Positions 17,201 to 43,736 of a stretch of DNA of 64,000 nucleotides are shown here, one piece after another. The notes beneath the pieces are model-generated. The model ran no database searches, was not told where the DNA came from, and worked only from the letters and a program-made list of their open reading frames with translations. Each line of letters begins with the position of its first letter. Position 1 is the first letter of the stretch. The DNA is from Tubiluchus corallicola. Taxonomy: Eukaryota > Priapulida > Priapulimorpha > Priapulimorphida > Tubiluchidae. The stretch spans positions 310,001-374,000 of the forward strand of contig JAQGDQ010002375.1 in NCBI GenBank assembly GCA_030141605.1. Direction: 5' to 3'. Both the position numbers and the translations under genes were made by a program.

Positions 17201-17517
17201 TGCAAACTCCATAGCATGCAAGAACATAGAAAAATTGAACATTCGTATTATTAAAATAAAGCATATTTTAGTACAGTATCTCTTATAATGGTTTCGTTAT
17301 TCAGTTTCTTTCATGTTACTGTGTATTGGAATAAAATGTTATCATTGGTCATAAGGTCAAGAACGTTTTCTGACCGTGTGCTCACTCAACTTTGTACGGG
17401 TGTGTTGTGTTAAGTACTTAGGCACAGGTTATTGCCAAGTTTAAGACTATAACGAGTAAAGGTATGCAGGCAGTTGTATGATGTAATAACTACAGGTATG
17501 TGGGTAACTCACGGAAT
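14205..17517. other. Intergenic stretch without a recognisable gene
   Basis: About 3.3 kb of AT-rich DNA between SKP1 and the tandem array. Short open frames (14277-14465, 15685-15870) have no domain or splice context. I see no structured repeat. Confidence 0.5.
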
Positions 17518-17975
17518 TAGTTTGATGATGCGCAAAGCGCTGCAAACACCATACTCGCAAGGCTTTGTATCTATTTCTATTATGGTTGTGGATAACCTTT
17601 AGAGGTGGTGTAGACATCATACTCCGACGGTTGTGCATCCACTATTCTTGTGGACGTGAATGAACTCTTACCATAGTGGTTATGCAGACACTATACTTGG
17701 GAGACACTTGCACCGTGAACATGAAAGAGCTTGTGCTCTAGAGGTAGTATAGACATTGTACTCTGTGGGTTGTGCGTCCCTCCTCTTGTGGACGTGATTG
17801 AACTTTTCTTGCCCTAGTGGTTATGCAGACACTATATGGGAGACACTTGTATCATGAACATGAATGAGCTTGTGCTTTAGAGGTGATGCAGATACAGTAT
17901 TCAGGAGGTTTTGTATCCATTTGTCTCATAGACGTAAATGATAACGTGCTCTAGTAGTTATGCAGTCGCTAAAAT
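17518..17975 (+). repeat. Dimeric tandem array of tRNA-like units (~140-bp period)
   Basis: Anchors AGAGGTGGTGTAGAC (17601), AGTGGTTATGCAGAC (17675), AGAGGTAGTATAGAC (17740), AGTGGTTATGCAGAC (17816), AGAGGTGATGCAGAT (17879) and AGTAGTTATGCAGTC (17953) are spaced 74, 65, 76, 63 and 74 bp: alternating long and short monomers in a ~140-bp dimer. A weaker unit precedes at about 17518. Each monomer starts with a sequence like a tRNA A-box (TAGTGGTTATGCAGACAC). The long monomers then have GGTTGTGCATCC or GGTTGTGCGTCC, which resembles a decayed B-box. It ends about 190 bp before the GPCR start codon. Confidence 0.75.
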
Positions 17976-18162
17976 GATCTTAACCTTTGTTGAGTCTTTT
18001 TTTTAATACTCACTTCCATTCTATGTTGCAATTAAGCCTCAAATTGGATTCAAAGAGTATTTAAATACGATACAGCTCTGAAGATAGCTCGACGTAAACA
18101 CATTTGGAGGAGGAGTCACTAACGAGTACAAGACTTAAAAGGGCACAACAGGATCTGCTACA

Positions 18163-19107
18163 ATGAGCAGTTCCTCAAATGCAACTGTGAAAAACTCTGA
18201 AAACGAGACTTACTATGACACTGATGGCAACAGTGAAAAGTGGCAACTTTTACTTGGTCAATTTGGATTTGTAATTACTGGAATATGTGCTGTTTTTGGT
18301 AATTCTCTAGTACTAATTGCTCTCTACAGGTGTCAGCAGCTGAGAACACACACTAATGCGATCATAACATCACTGGCTGTGTCAGATCTTCTGCTTGGAG
18401 CTGTCGTTATACCTTTTTTCGTGACTGTATGGTACAACAAATTGCCGTTTCCGTATCTTCAGATTTGTTTGCTGTTTGACCTGGGATTGCAACATGTTAG
18501 TGTTATGCATGTGTGGCTCATTGCAGCTGAACGTTATATTTCTGTCCTGCATCCATTCCGGAGGGAGACGTTGGTTAACGCAAGGACACTAACAGCATCA
18601 TTAACCACCATATGGATCCTCGGAATGGCACACTCCACCGTAAACGTCTACTTTATTTACACATTTGGCGAGCGAAGCCATGCCACAATATTGTACACAG
18701 CAATAAGAAGTATTGCTCTCTTTTTTCTGCCATCCGGCTTTGTTCTTATCATGTATGGGCGAATCTGGTCAGTTGCTCTGGCCCAGGCTAAAAAAATTCG
18801 GTGCATCACACAAAAAGCAGAAAGTAGAACTGTTCGGACAAGTATAAAAGAACAAAAGGCCACACTGCGGTTAGGTGTAGTGGTCACAGTTTTTATAACT
18901 TGCTGGAGTCCTTTTTTCGCCTATCCCCTGATTGAACTTGCTTGCAAAGACTTCTGCTGGAATTACCAAGCTTTCACGGTTACTCTCTGGCTGAGTTACG
19001 CTAACAGTGCTATCAACCCAATTATATATTCCGCCTTTGGACGAGAATTTCGTAGATGTATCTTACACGTTCTGCGTTGTGGTCATGCTGACTCTGTGGG
19101 TGCATGA
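18163..19107 (+). CDS. Class A (rhodopsin-like) GPCR with aminergic signature, intronless, 314 aa
   Basis: Seven-helix receptor of the plasma membrane. Landmarks by residue: N6 and N14 N-glycosylation sequons; TM1 GNS (N47); TM2 LAVSDLLLG (D75); TM3 D106 lying 17 residues before E123 of the ERY motif, i.e. position 3.32, the amine-binding Asp; W151 in TM4; P190 in TM5; CWSPFF in TM6 (W248, P250, F251, F252); WLSYANSAINPIIY in TM7 (W276, Y279, N285-P286, Y289); and C299/C306 in a short tail as possible palmitoylation sites. D3.32, F6.51/F6.52, W7.40 and Y7.43 together fit biogenic or trace-amine receptors. Oddities: the TM3 cysteine is C102, three residues off its usual place, and extracellular loop 2 has no cysteine, so the standard TM3-ECL2 disulfide seems absent; ECL3 has C261 and C265. 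The start codon has a good context (ACAATG). The ligand is unknown. A non-amine rhodopsin-family orphan is the alternative. Confidence 0.9.
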   Translation: MSSSSNATVKNSENETYYDTDGNSEKWQLLLGQFGFVITGICAVFGNSLVLIALYRCQQLRTHTNAIITSLAVSDLLLGAVVIPFFVTVWYNKLPFPYLQICLLFDLGLQHVSVMHVWLIAAERYISVLHPFRRETLVNARTLTASLTTIWILGMAHSTVNVYFIYTFGERSHATILYTAIRSIALFFLPSGFVLIMYGRIWSVALAQAKKIRCITQKAESRTVRTSIKEQKATLRLGVVVTVFITCWSPFFAYPLIELACKDFCWNYQAFTVTLWLSYANSAINPIIYSAFGREFRRCILHVLRCGHADSVGA

Positions 19108-19190
19108 AATGAGAGTGACAAGTGTCACACAAATGTTGGAAAGGCAGTCCCAGCTGAAGTGAAGATCACATTAACTTGGTTAGGATACTT

Positions 19191-19196
19191 AATAAA
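19191..19196 (+). promoter_or_regulatory. Candidate polyadenylation signal of the GPCR gene
   Basis: AATAAA 84 bp after the stop codon, followed by TGTTAGCTTG. It is the first canonical signal downstream and fits a short 3' UTR. Confidence 0.5.
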
Positions 19197-20640
19197 ACAG
19201 TGTTAGCTTGCTAATTCCTTCTAAAAATCACAACTGAACAAATTACATTACAATTTCAGTAATTTTAACTTTATAATTGCACCATGTAACTGAATTGTAT
19301 GAGGCAAACTAAAAATATAAGAATTTAAGCAGCTTCTTTGTAAGCTAACAAAAAACTGCTTGATCTTTGAATTTTTGTTAATCACACATTATAATTAAAC
19401 CTATTCGTCAGTTTTTAACGTCCGTTAGATTTAATTTTAATTAACTGTAAAGTCTTACATCATTTAGAGTTTTAATTATTTAACCATAAAGTCTAAAATC
19501 ATTTATGTTACTAGTGAACAAGATCGTCGAAACAAAATTTTTACTGACAGCCAGCTCTTACATCATCCAAGTTCTTGCTATTACCAGCATTTGGTTGTCT
19601 TCTTGCTTATCATGTTTCTTCAATTTTTATATTATGAAGCCTGTGAAGCTGTAGAATTTTAGGAATTCACTAGTCAAACCTTGCTTAATGGCCATTTTTT
19701 GGCAGAATAAAGTATCAATACAGTAAGTGCCACTTAATAGACTCACATTGGCCCAATTAACCGATAGGTGTTGTATTACAGGTATAGAAGTATGAGTCAT
19801 CAGCTTACTATGCACTGCAAAGGTTTTTAATGAACTTTAGAAGTGAAGTAATGCCTAAGTTCCTTTGTGCAGTTAAAAATTACAAAAAAATATTTTAAAA
19901 TATTAATTTATATAAGTAAATTAATTAAAAAGTATACTTTTCTAAATCACAGACTTTTCTTCTAAGTCTGTTTATTTGCAAAAATTACAAACATTCCTTC
20001 AAAGTCGGCTGCTTCACTTTCTCGCTCAGAAATTGGCCCACAAAGTTCTCGTAATTATAAAAACCTGTTGGAAATCTGTTGTTGTGAGTGACTAAAACAG
20101 TTCTGAATCGTCTGTTCACTTACATTGCTCTTATTTGCTGTATGATGTTTACTATTGTAAGTCACAAGGAATACCGGCTGACTACTGTACCTGCATCTCT
20201 GACTGTTAACTCATTAAGCCTGAAAGCGCGATTTGCAACGAGAGCATCAAAAGGAAACTGCTAGGCAAGTGATTAAATGTTTAGCTTCCAGAAATTCTTT
20301 GGGTAACAGTGGGCGAGCGGGTAACACATTCAAAGCAAAACCGCTACGCTAGCATATTAGTGAATGATAAACGTACCTGCTTACAAACAAAGTGGTACTT
20401 AACATGATTGTTTCTGCATACATGGTGCACAAAAGGGAAGTAAAGATGACATAAAGGCAGGAAAGGCTCTTTGGGCACATACAAATATCTTGTTTTAAGT
20501 AGGCGAAGGAAAAATATTGAGTCAGTTACCGATAATTTTCGTGTATATTTGAATAGAAGCGGCCCGCTCCAGGCGTTTCTGAGTTAATTAAGCGACAGAG
20601 TCTATTAACCACGAGTTTCTTAAGAGGTGCCTGCTGTATT

Positions 20641-20743
20641 TGCACAGACATTTATGTATTAATACACCGCGTTCTAATACCAAACTCGCTTAATGCCAAC
20701 TTTTTCTCGAGTCTGAAAGTGGGCAGTATAAAGAGATCTGACC
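20641..20743 (-). mobile_element. Second copy of the pogo/Tc1-like miniature element (partial or part of a longer element)
   Basis: The reverse complement reads GGTCAGATCTCTTTATACTG, then GTTGGCATTAAGCGAGTTTG and GTATTAATACATAAATGTC, matching the interior of 2829-3014. A left end resembling the same terminus (AGTCAAACCTTGCTTAATGG) lies at 19673, so the whole element could be about 1.07 kb (19673-20745). No coding region for a transposase is evident. Confidence 0.45.
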
Positions 20744-20749
20744 ATTTTA

Positions 20750-21941
20750 TTTTACAGTCAGTGGATGGTTAAATTCTGATTTTAAGAGCAAGCAAAAGCT
20801 CCCCTTTTGGGTCCTTGCCACTGCAAATATTAATAAAACCGTATGATGGGCCATATGCTAAGGTCATTATGAATATGATGTTGAGCACACTTAATGGAGC
20901 TGACATTCTGTCAAGTTTGTAACACCTCCGCACTTACAATACATGATCTACAACTGTAGCCATTACTTGTAAAGGTACAGGAAGTGAAAGAACAATCAAA
21001 AATATATCTAATCTGGAATGTTTATTCATGCTTTTTAATAAATCAGATCACACTTCAGCGGCGATCTCTAATTCCTCTTACTAACGGTTGAAATTTAGAG
21101 CTTTAAAACGATTTCACAACTGCAATGAGTTTTATACATTGTATGCAGGCTATTATATTTACCTACATTCAAATTGCAATGACTTCACCAATTTTTGACC
21201 ATCAAAGGTTAAGATGCTCATTTTGCAATAATGTCAGGTGCTCCATTGTTCTGCACACGTACATTAGGAAGTGCACAGAACCATACCTTCCAGGTGAAAA
21301 AAGCTTTGGTTGAATATACTGTCAAAATTAAACAACAGGCAAATGGGAAAACAAATTTAAATATACTGCCTAGTGTTATAGTGCAACACTGGCAATAAAT
21401 GAAAAACAATATTTCCCCGAAACAAAAATCTATGATTTTAGGTGTAATCATAACAACTCTCAATATTTTTGACTTATTTCAAATTTTTTGATAGATATTT
21501 TTTACGTTCCAATTATTAACATGAATTAGAACTACAGTTTTAAATCGTTCATAGTTTATGCTAGATGGTTCTACCAACAATTAATTATTTATATGTGCAG
21601 ACAGTAAAAATTGAAACACTACACACATAAAGCAGAGTTTACGTTTTGCAAATATATTTCATTAGATCATTTTGCACTTTTAATGCATTTTACTTATTTT
21701 ACTGCGAACCCTAAACAGCTACAGCTTACACTATAATCTCATTTGCAATATTTTAACCACAGTAAAATTTTAACATCTCAACAAAATAACTGATACCTTT
21801 ATAATAAATAAAGCATGCAAATAGCTAAGCACTGGAATGTTTAACCATGTAGAAGTGAAACAAGCCAGACTAGAGCAATCAAACACATAAAACAATTTCA
21901 TGCAACTTCGTTATCTACTGCTTACGTATTTTATAGTTAGT
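20750..21941. other. Convergent intergenic space and WDR7 3' UTR
   Basis: Lies downstream of both the GPCR (+) and WDR7 (-). Minus-strand polyadenylation candidates for WDR7 are ATTAAA (21678-21683, plus-strand TTTAAT) and AATAAA (21021-21026, plus-strand TTTATT). No gene is recognised. Confidence 0.4.
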
Positions 21942-36735
<14,794 letters not shown>

Positions 36736-36844
36736 CTGAAATAAACAAGAAAATATTCTGCGATTAACAACGAAATTCCTTAGACATCAACTAATCAGAA
36801 AAGATTTCATCTGCATACAAATATGAAACAAATATTCAATTATT

Positions 36845-37020
36845 AATTCGTTGCCGTCGTCATCATCATCATAATCATCACCATCATTGCTGTCACCACC
36901 GTCATTATCATCACTGGGATCATTGCCACGACTATTGTCGCTGTCACCATCGTTTATATCGCTATCCTCATGATCATCATCACCGTCAACTATTTCACTG
37001 TCATCATTCCATTACCATCA
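36845..37020. repeat. Degenerate CAT/ATC trinucleotide repeat
   Basis: Runs of CATCAT, ATCATC and GTCACC with interruptions over about 175 bp. A similar block is at 44495-44580. Confidence 0.85.
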
Positions 37021-38300
37021 TTTACTATTTTAAGGAGGCACAAAAATGCTGACTACAACGCACAATCAGTCAAAAAATATTAGTTGCACGAGACCCATTT
37101 CACATTTCATATGACTAATGAGAAGGCAGCAAACAACAACAGCCGAATTGATTTAAAATTCCCCCAGCTAAGCACAGAATTAGGATAGTAGGTAAAATTA
37201 AATATTAAAAAGAAGAGAATTTTGAAAGCAGAAAATTAGTGTGGAATGTTAACAGATCTATTCTGAAGCAAGACAAAGTTGGGAGAAGATTTAAAGCAGT
37301 AACAAAAACACAACCAATTTTTGCATTTTAATTTTGTTTATTCACCTATTTTTTGCGTTGTCGTTAAAAATACTCAAACGTACCCACTGTTACTATCTCT
37401 ATTTAGACAAATCCGGTTATCTCAATGTCTATGGGTTTACAAGTAAACTCTTTTTAACCAGACATGCACTAATTTAATACTAATAAAGCCCCTTATTGAA
37501 AACCCATTTCGGGCACCAGGCTTTTCTTAGATTCCCGGCTTCATCGTCCAGCAGCCACCCTCTCATTTCACTAGGAGACATTTCGTGACTTTTTCTCGAA
37601 CAGGACTGTCAACGTCTAGAATAGCTGACCCGCACAATGGATTTCAACTTGAAACAGTGCAGCCTACAAAAACTGTTTGAAATGGATTCAAATATGATAG
37701 GCGCTTATAAGCAAGTAATTTAATTCCTGAGTGCCTCAACATCATTGATCTGATGTTTTTTGTATAAACATCAATTGTTTTTCATTATTGTTTATGTATA
37801 ACGTGAAATAAATAAATATAAAAAGGTATTCTCGCGATTTTCCTTCTCCAGTATTAATGAAAATCTAGTTAAAAGTACCCATTGTTTACATGTTTACCTT
37901 ACAAGGAAATTTCACGTCTTTAATAAGCGGCTAAGCACAAATTCCCCCAAATCACACCCGAAAGACCCAATTAACATGTGCCAGACAGAAGTCTGTCAGT
38001 AAATGTGAGAAAATAATTATCTCCATGCCAATTATTTCAGACACGTTTGTTCCGGTTCTGCTAAAAAATTCTAATGAATTCCCCAAACTGCTAATCAAAA
38101 CTAGGAAACCACTTTCAAGTTGTCATAGCCTTACAAATTGAGTGGCTTGTTTACAAAAATTTTAGCAAGCGTCTGTTTTTTCTCTAATAATGGTGAATTA
38201 ACTGTCGCAGACATTCAAAAAAAGTATTAACATGCACGTGCACTGAAGGCGGCTCCATACAAAGTTACGATATGGGTTGTTTCCATGCTCGATCATCCTA
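37021..38300. other. Non-coding, beginning of the exon-free 27-kb region
   Basis: AT-rich. A GC-richer patch at 37500-37645 gives short open reading on the minus strand with no recognised domain. I searched the minus strand for upstream WDR7 exons and found none. Confidence 0.4.
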
Positions 38301-38309
38301 GTTCATCCA

Positions 38310-38650
38310 TTTCTTCAAAATCTCATTCCGTATGTTGTAGACATTGAGGTATTAAAATTTATTACAGCATTCCACCCACTCTTATCTGCTGCTGACAGCG
38401 TAAGTTCTTCTACTCTTAAAGCTAGATTTGGTTGAAGTTGTTGAACATCAATATTTATCTCAGCTATCAAAGTTGGTTCTGGTTGGCCAGGTGGTTTTTT
38501 GCAAGGTTTTAAGGCTTCCTTTAAAGCGATTCTTACTAGTGCTTCATTTGGTAATCATAGAAGATGTCCTAGCCATCTTATTCTTCCGAACTTGACTTTT
38601 AAACTCCAAGGAATTTCTTTAGTTCTAGTGTATAAAATCTTCATTTTTGA
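38310..38650 (-). pseudogene. Non-LTR retrotransposon ORF2 C-terminal fragment (decayed)
   Basis: The minus strand reads YTRTKEIPWSLKVKFGRIRW, then LGHLL, a stop, LPNEALVRIALKEALK, PPGQPEP and SAADKSGWNAVI. This is the characteristic tail of LINE polyproteins (R-W-LGHLLR-P-x-A...RGRP...A-DRxxW). An in-frame stop after LGHLL and stops before and after show it is dead. No reverse transcriptase core is adjacent. Confidence 0.7.
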
Positions 38651-39739
38651 TTATGTACGGCCATCTTATCTTTAAAACTCCCGTTAGAGGACTTCTAGTC
38701 CATCCTATGTCAAATAAATCAGTTGGCTACACTTAACAAATCTGATATCGATAATAAATCACAATGCAGACTACAAATTGTCGTTTAATCCTTCAAAAGC
38801 AGAAGCGGGTGTGACACTCGAGATTTTCAATAATAAATATCGACGTTTGAAGGAAATGCCTCCTCAGATTGGATTTTATTTTAAACAGAATTATATTGAT
38901 ACAAAATTGGAGAATATAATTTTCTTCTACAGAATAATCAGGATGTGAGTTTTGTCGATCATAGTCGGTTGATCAATGTCTGCAAAGACGAATTCCACAA
39001 CGATGTGTTATTAAAACTGCACATTTCGTCTTACACGTATTTGTCAATAGATGTTGCCTAAAGCAAACAAATTATTTGGTAAACATTGGGCTTATTACGA
39101 TATTACCTGGAGGGCCATTTCAATTGCTTTGATAACCATCGCCAATTTGCTCTTAAAGAACTTATAAAGGTTGTAAAGACCTACAGGCTATCGAAACTAA
39201 AATATGATTATGCAAAAACAGCATGTCAGCACTCGAGACATTAGCTATCACACAAAATTAATTAAAATAATATAAGAACTACAATAATACAAAACCCAAA
39301 CATAGCCTCATATCTCGAAGTATATAAATAAATTCGACAGGCTGTGCGGTTATTACTATGCGCATTACGCAGAGGCGCACTTTTCTATCATCCGCAGGAT
39401 AAATTAAAATGGTATTTACCTAGCATCAAGGAGGAGCGGACTAGATAAAATCGGTTTATATTGTTTTCAATGCACCGTTATGCGTTGTTTTCTCCGCAGG
39501 TATTCGCAGGCGTATAACGCATATCGCGTACGCATTCCGCAAACGCCACTTAAAGGTTGCGACTGCTGTGGACAACAATGTAATAAAATCTACTAACCTC
39601 TGAAGTCTAAAGGCTTTAAGTGACGGCTTTTGTTTCGTATTTACAAATGAAGATGTTTTTAATAATATGTAACTGTATATTCGTAACTAAGTTTTGCTTG
39701 ATATTAATAACTTCAATGAAATTAGGATTTGTCACTTTT

Positions 39740-40300
39740 TCATCAGTGACCCGTGGGTCAAAGGTCAATCAAGTGCGTGTCAATGTACATCATGTGATAC
39801 GTTTTGTTGAGGCCTTTCATTTAAGTAGTACAACCTGCTGTTGCTTAAGACTAAAAAATATTCGTCTCCCAGACTCCCCAGTTTCGGTTTTCACCTCCTA
39901 ACAGAATCAAGAAACAGGCACACAATTTTTGCACAACTCGTACTATTCAATTTTGGTTTTTCGCCTTGGCAGGGTCAAGGGTCAATCAACCTGGGCGTAA
40001 ATCATACAAATCAAATCGTCTCAACGAGACCTTTTATTTGATATACTATTGTACAAGCCCTCCCCCCACCGCGATGAAGATTTGTGTTTGGGTTCGCTTT
40101 TGGGTTTTGTACCCTACCGGAAATTTTTCCCAAACTTTACATATTTAGCTATCTGAACCTCGCATACTCAGCTATCTCAGCTATTGTAGCCCTAGCTTAA
40201 AAACTGTAGGAGAAGATCAACCCTAACGAAAAACATGAAGCCCCGCCTGCCCCGTGACCTTTGCCCCGGGGATGACGGGTCACATATAAACTTAACACCT
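39740..40300. repeat. Possible inverted-repeat element carrying three DR1-like sites
   Basis: The left part (GTGACCCGTGGGTCAAAGGTCA at 39746-39767, read as GTGACCCGT then the DR1) and the right part near 40256-40285 (complement GTGACCCGTCATCCCCGG, then GGGGCAAAGGTCA) look like diverged inverted termini. Inside, a second GGGTCAAGGGTCA at 39972-39984 is followed by a segment (GAGACCTTTTATTTGATATA) resembling GAGGCCTTTCATTTAAGTA after the first. The ORFs here (39620-40148) have no recognised domain. Confidence 0.45.
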
Positions 40301-40859
40301 CTTCATCGGGGGTGTGCTATGTGAGTTTCGTTAACCTAACTCTGTTCGCGTGCGAGTTATTAAAGAAACAAAAAAAAACACAAATAACAAAAATCATAAA
40401 TAAATAATAAAAAACGTGGGTAGATCAAAAAGATTCTGCTTATGCGCACTTCTCCTAGAAAGCTGTTAAAATCAAGCAAAATTTCACATTGTTTGCGGGC
40501 AAAAAAGTTCAACAGTGTTCAATGACTTTCCCACACGCCGCCGCCGCCGCCAGCCACATGAAGCCCGTGATACAAACAATCTAGACAAGCAGCAGCAGAA
40601 TAATTGGCTTCTTCAGTCGCTTACCAAGCATAACATATCGTCAGACGATCGTTTGATCTTTCCCGAATCAATCTTTTATTTATGTACAGCTAATTACCTG
40701 TGTGTGTCGTGGTGCTCACGAAAAGGCGTCTTCTTAAGAATCATAATTTTATGAACACAGTAGGTAAGCTGAAAACTGAAGCACCCTTTAGCTGCAGGGC
40801 TAAAAACTAAAGTCACGAACAATAACGCGTGAAGTAAGATTGGGTAGTAATGCTTTCAA

Positions 40860-41030
40860 TGATATTTATTTGTTTAGTTTTGTTAGCTGGTTGGTCGGTC
40901 AGTCGGTCGGTCGGTTGTTGACTGATTCCTTGGTTAGTTGGTCGTTTGGATAGTTGACTGATGTGTTGGATACGGCTGGGTGGTGGAATGGTTGCTTGGT
41001 TCATTCGTTTATTTGTTTATTCATTAGGTC
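40860..41030. repeat. Decayed GGTT/GGTC tetranucleotide repeat
   Basis: Imperfect TTGGTCGGTCAGTCGG-type runs. The open frame on the minus strand here is an artefact of the repeat. Confidence 0.7.
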
Positions 41031-43480
41031 ATACACAACAATTACGACACTCCTAAAATAAAAAAATGTTGAACTTATTTCAGTGCAACCTTCGGCTCAT
41101 TGGTTCCCAATGCTTCATAACCGATTTTGAAACCTGCATTTTATGCTACTTTGTGCAAATGAAGCATTTTTGCATTTAATGTGCGAGTAAGTATTGCAGT
41201 TCAAGTTTTTAGCTGAACAAACTATGCACTTACTTCACATTCAAAATTTTTACAGTAAAATTGTAGAACTTTAGTTAAACTTACACAGAATGCATTACAG
41301 GAAAATTCGTATGAATTGTGATAATAAAACATCGTGACATATTAACTAAGTGCTGAACGAACTGGATTATTCTATCCTTGGAGGAGGAGTGGGAGGAAGA
41401 AACAGAAGAAAAATCTAGTAGTTACTGCCTGCAGTTGAAAATAACGATTGATTTTCTCAAAACAAATACACACGGAAACAATTCGTTGTTATTGATTTGT
41501 TAAGTATCTCAGGTAACCAATGAATTTTTCATCACTTTTCTAATAAAGAGCAACAACGTTTCTGCTTCACACTAGCAGCCATCACCAGTCATGAAAAATA
41601 TGAGATAATTTGTTGAATATTTAATTTGCGAATATATAATAAACAAAAATATTGCAGGTCGTTGTTACTTCACAATAAATTAGCATCTAAAAGACATAAA
41701 GCAAGATATAATCATTACATTGTGCCTTACCGTAGTACCAAAATAACTAAACATTTTACAACATTTCAATGACCTGGCATGAGATTTGCAAATCTACGAT
41801 AAATAGCGAATCTATTAACTAGACTTTAAAAAATGCTAAAAAAATCTAATTTTGAGTAAATAACATTAACTATTAAAAGTTTATAACAGTATCCATCCTT
41901 ACAGTAGTGGCAAAACAGCCAGGTATCTTAATTTGAACATGTGCATAGCTAATATTAAGAGACATTTTCTATTTTAAACCAGTAAAAATTATGATGATTT
42001 TAGGCCTACTCACAGTATTGTTATACATGAAGATTGTTGTAAATGTGTTGTGTGAAAAAATTAGTTAAAGTAATATATGACTTACGACTAGCGTGCAGCA
42101 TAATCGAAAAAAATCGTCATTTATTGTCCGATATTTAACAAATTAATGTCCTTCTTGCTATCTTAAGAGTATAGAAACTCTATAATTTGTTGTTATTGTT
42201 AATAGTTATTTATTTTTTATTGATGTGTTGGTAAATTTCGTATAAAAACCGCCTACTAGTCACTAGGAAACGTGAAAAACGATTCGTCATCCCAAATTTC
42301 CTACTTTCCACAACCCATAAAACGTTAGTGGGGAATTAAGTGTTTATCCTGGCAATATTTCATGGGAATAAAGTGTTTTAAATACAATGTGTAGAGAATC
42401 TTTGGGAATTTTCTGGAGTACAATTAAATTTAAACGGCAAGCTATACTGATACAAGGGGCGGCTCCAAAATTCAAGACGTCAAGGGATGGAATCACAAAG
42501 AGATCCGAAAGAACCTCCCAGAATGTCTAAAGGGCATCTTGACTACTGTGTTTCGTTATACAGGGAATATAAGGAAATGAACTTTTAAGAGAACGAACCC
42601 TGAGAAAGGAACCTCTTCCTCACTGCGCCTCTGGATCTACAAGTGCTCAAGAAAGGTGACATTGACAAGTTTGAATGTATCGGGTTTTTCTCGAAACTCA
42701 AAAGCATTCACTTTTGTTGCAAAACTCCAAGCAGCTCTCTATCGTAGCAGCGCGGCCAGTATAAATTGAACACGACAAAAACCCTGTAATTTTCTAAAGC
42801 AAATATCTTCTTGCAAGAAATTTAATGGTAGGTAGCCAGGTAACGTTACACGTGTATGTAATTTGTAGGTCACAGAACGTTAAGAATGTAAGTAGAGTTG
42901 CTCTCTTTGAGGTAGAATTACAACACGTACGTAACATGTTGTGGAATGACGTACTGCTTGTACATTATTTATGTCAGATATACGTTTAAACAAAAATGTG
43001 AACTTTGCACGTCACCAGTTTGTGACGCATACTTCTTTGACCAATCAGGGCAAAAGAAATTGCAAGGGACATTGACTACAATAAAATAAAAGCAGATCTG
43101 TCCAATCAGAGTATGTGGCTATAGATTTAAACGCCACGCATGCGCATAGAAATACCCATACGTAAATTTGTCTCATCATAAGCCTATCACGTCTGATGTA
43201 GACAATGAGTAAGCAGAATTCAAATAAAAGAAATCTGTCTGCAAGACAGGTAAACACAGCAGTAATTCAGCAAAAAACAGACACTGCCAGCACCATTTCC
43301 GACATGTATTCGATGTTACTTGATCACGTAATTTTGTCTAATCAGTGCAAGAAATTGCAAGTGCGTTTTCGTAATTTTGCGATTTAAGAAAATGGGAACG
43401 TAATGCACTGTTTCTGTAACGAAAACAAATAAGTGAAACTTCGGAAAACAAACCTCCCACTATTAAAAACTAGACAGATT
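41031..43480. other. Non-coding stretch
   Basis: AT-rich, no recognisable gene, tRNA or repeat boundary. The short open frames at 43045-43387 overlap on both strands without domain support. Confidence 0.45.
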
Positions 43481-43541
43481 AGAGGTGTCTGAAAGATGTG
43501 AATCGGCTGCCCAGAAAGGATAATCTAGCCGTGCCTGCGAA

Positions 43542-43736
43542 TTATATCAACAGGGACCACGTGTAGTACAGTATATAAATTGAGACAAGCACTGAGCCCT
43601 GTGGGGCTCCAGATTGGACACCAATTTTTGAAGATGTAACTTTGTTACTGCGCACACACTGTGTACGATTACCAAGGTAACATTTAAACCAATCCAGAAC
43701 AAGGTCTTTTATGCTGGTGCGTTTCTCAAGTCCCAC
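43542..43736 (-). pseudogene. Non-LTR retrotransposon reverse transcriptase fragment
   Basis: The minus strand encodes LVLDWFKCYLGNRTQCVRSN, then KVTSSKIGVQSGAPQGSVL. These match the LINE RT segment with the W-F-x-S-Y-L-x-NR-x-Q motif and GVPQGSVLGP. The catalytic YADD region is absent, and downstream sequence diverges after QGSVL (VSIYILYYTW), so it is a small remnant. Nothing links it with the 38310-38650 fragment 5 kb away except the shared strand. Confidence 0.8.

Noticed and set aside
17518-17975. Tandem array considered as a CRISPR array
   Set aside because: Whole units are repeated with drift, not short identical repeats with unique spacers; the genome is animal.
18657-18887. Minus-strand frame inside the GPCR
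   Set aside because: Antisense shadow of the GPCR coding sequence.
37500-37645. Possible WDR7 exon or retroelement end on the minus strand
   Set aside because: Stops interrupt the frame and the peptide does not match WDR7; too short to assign to an LTR element.
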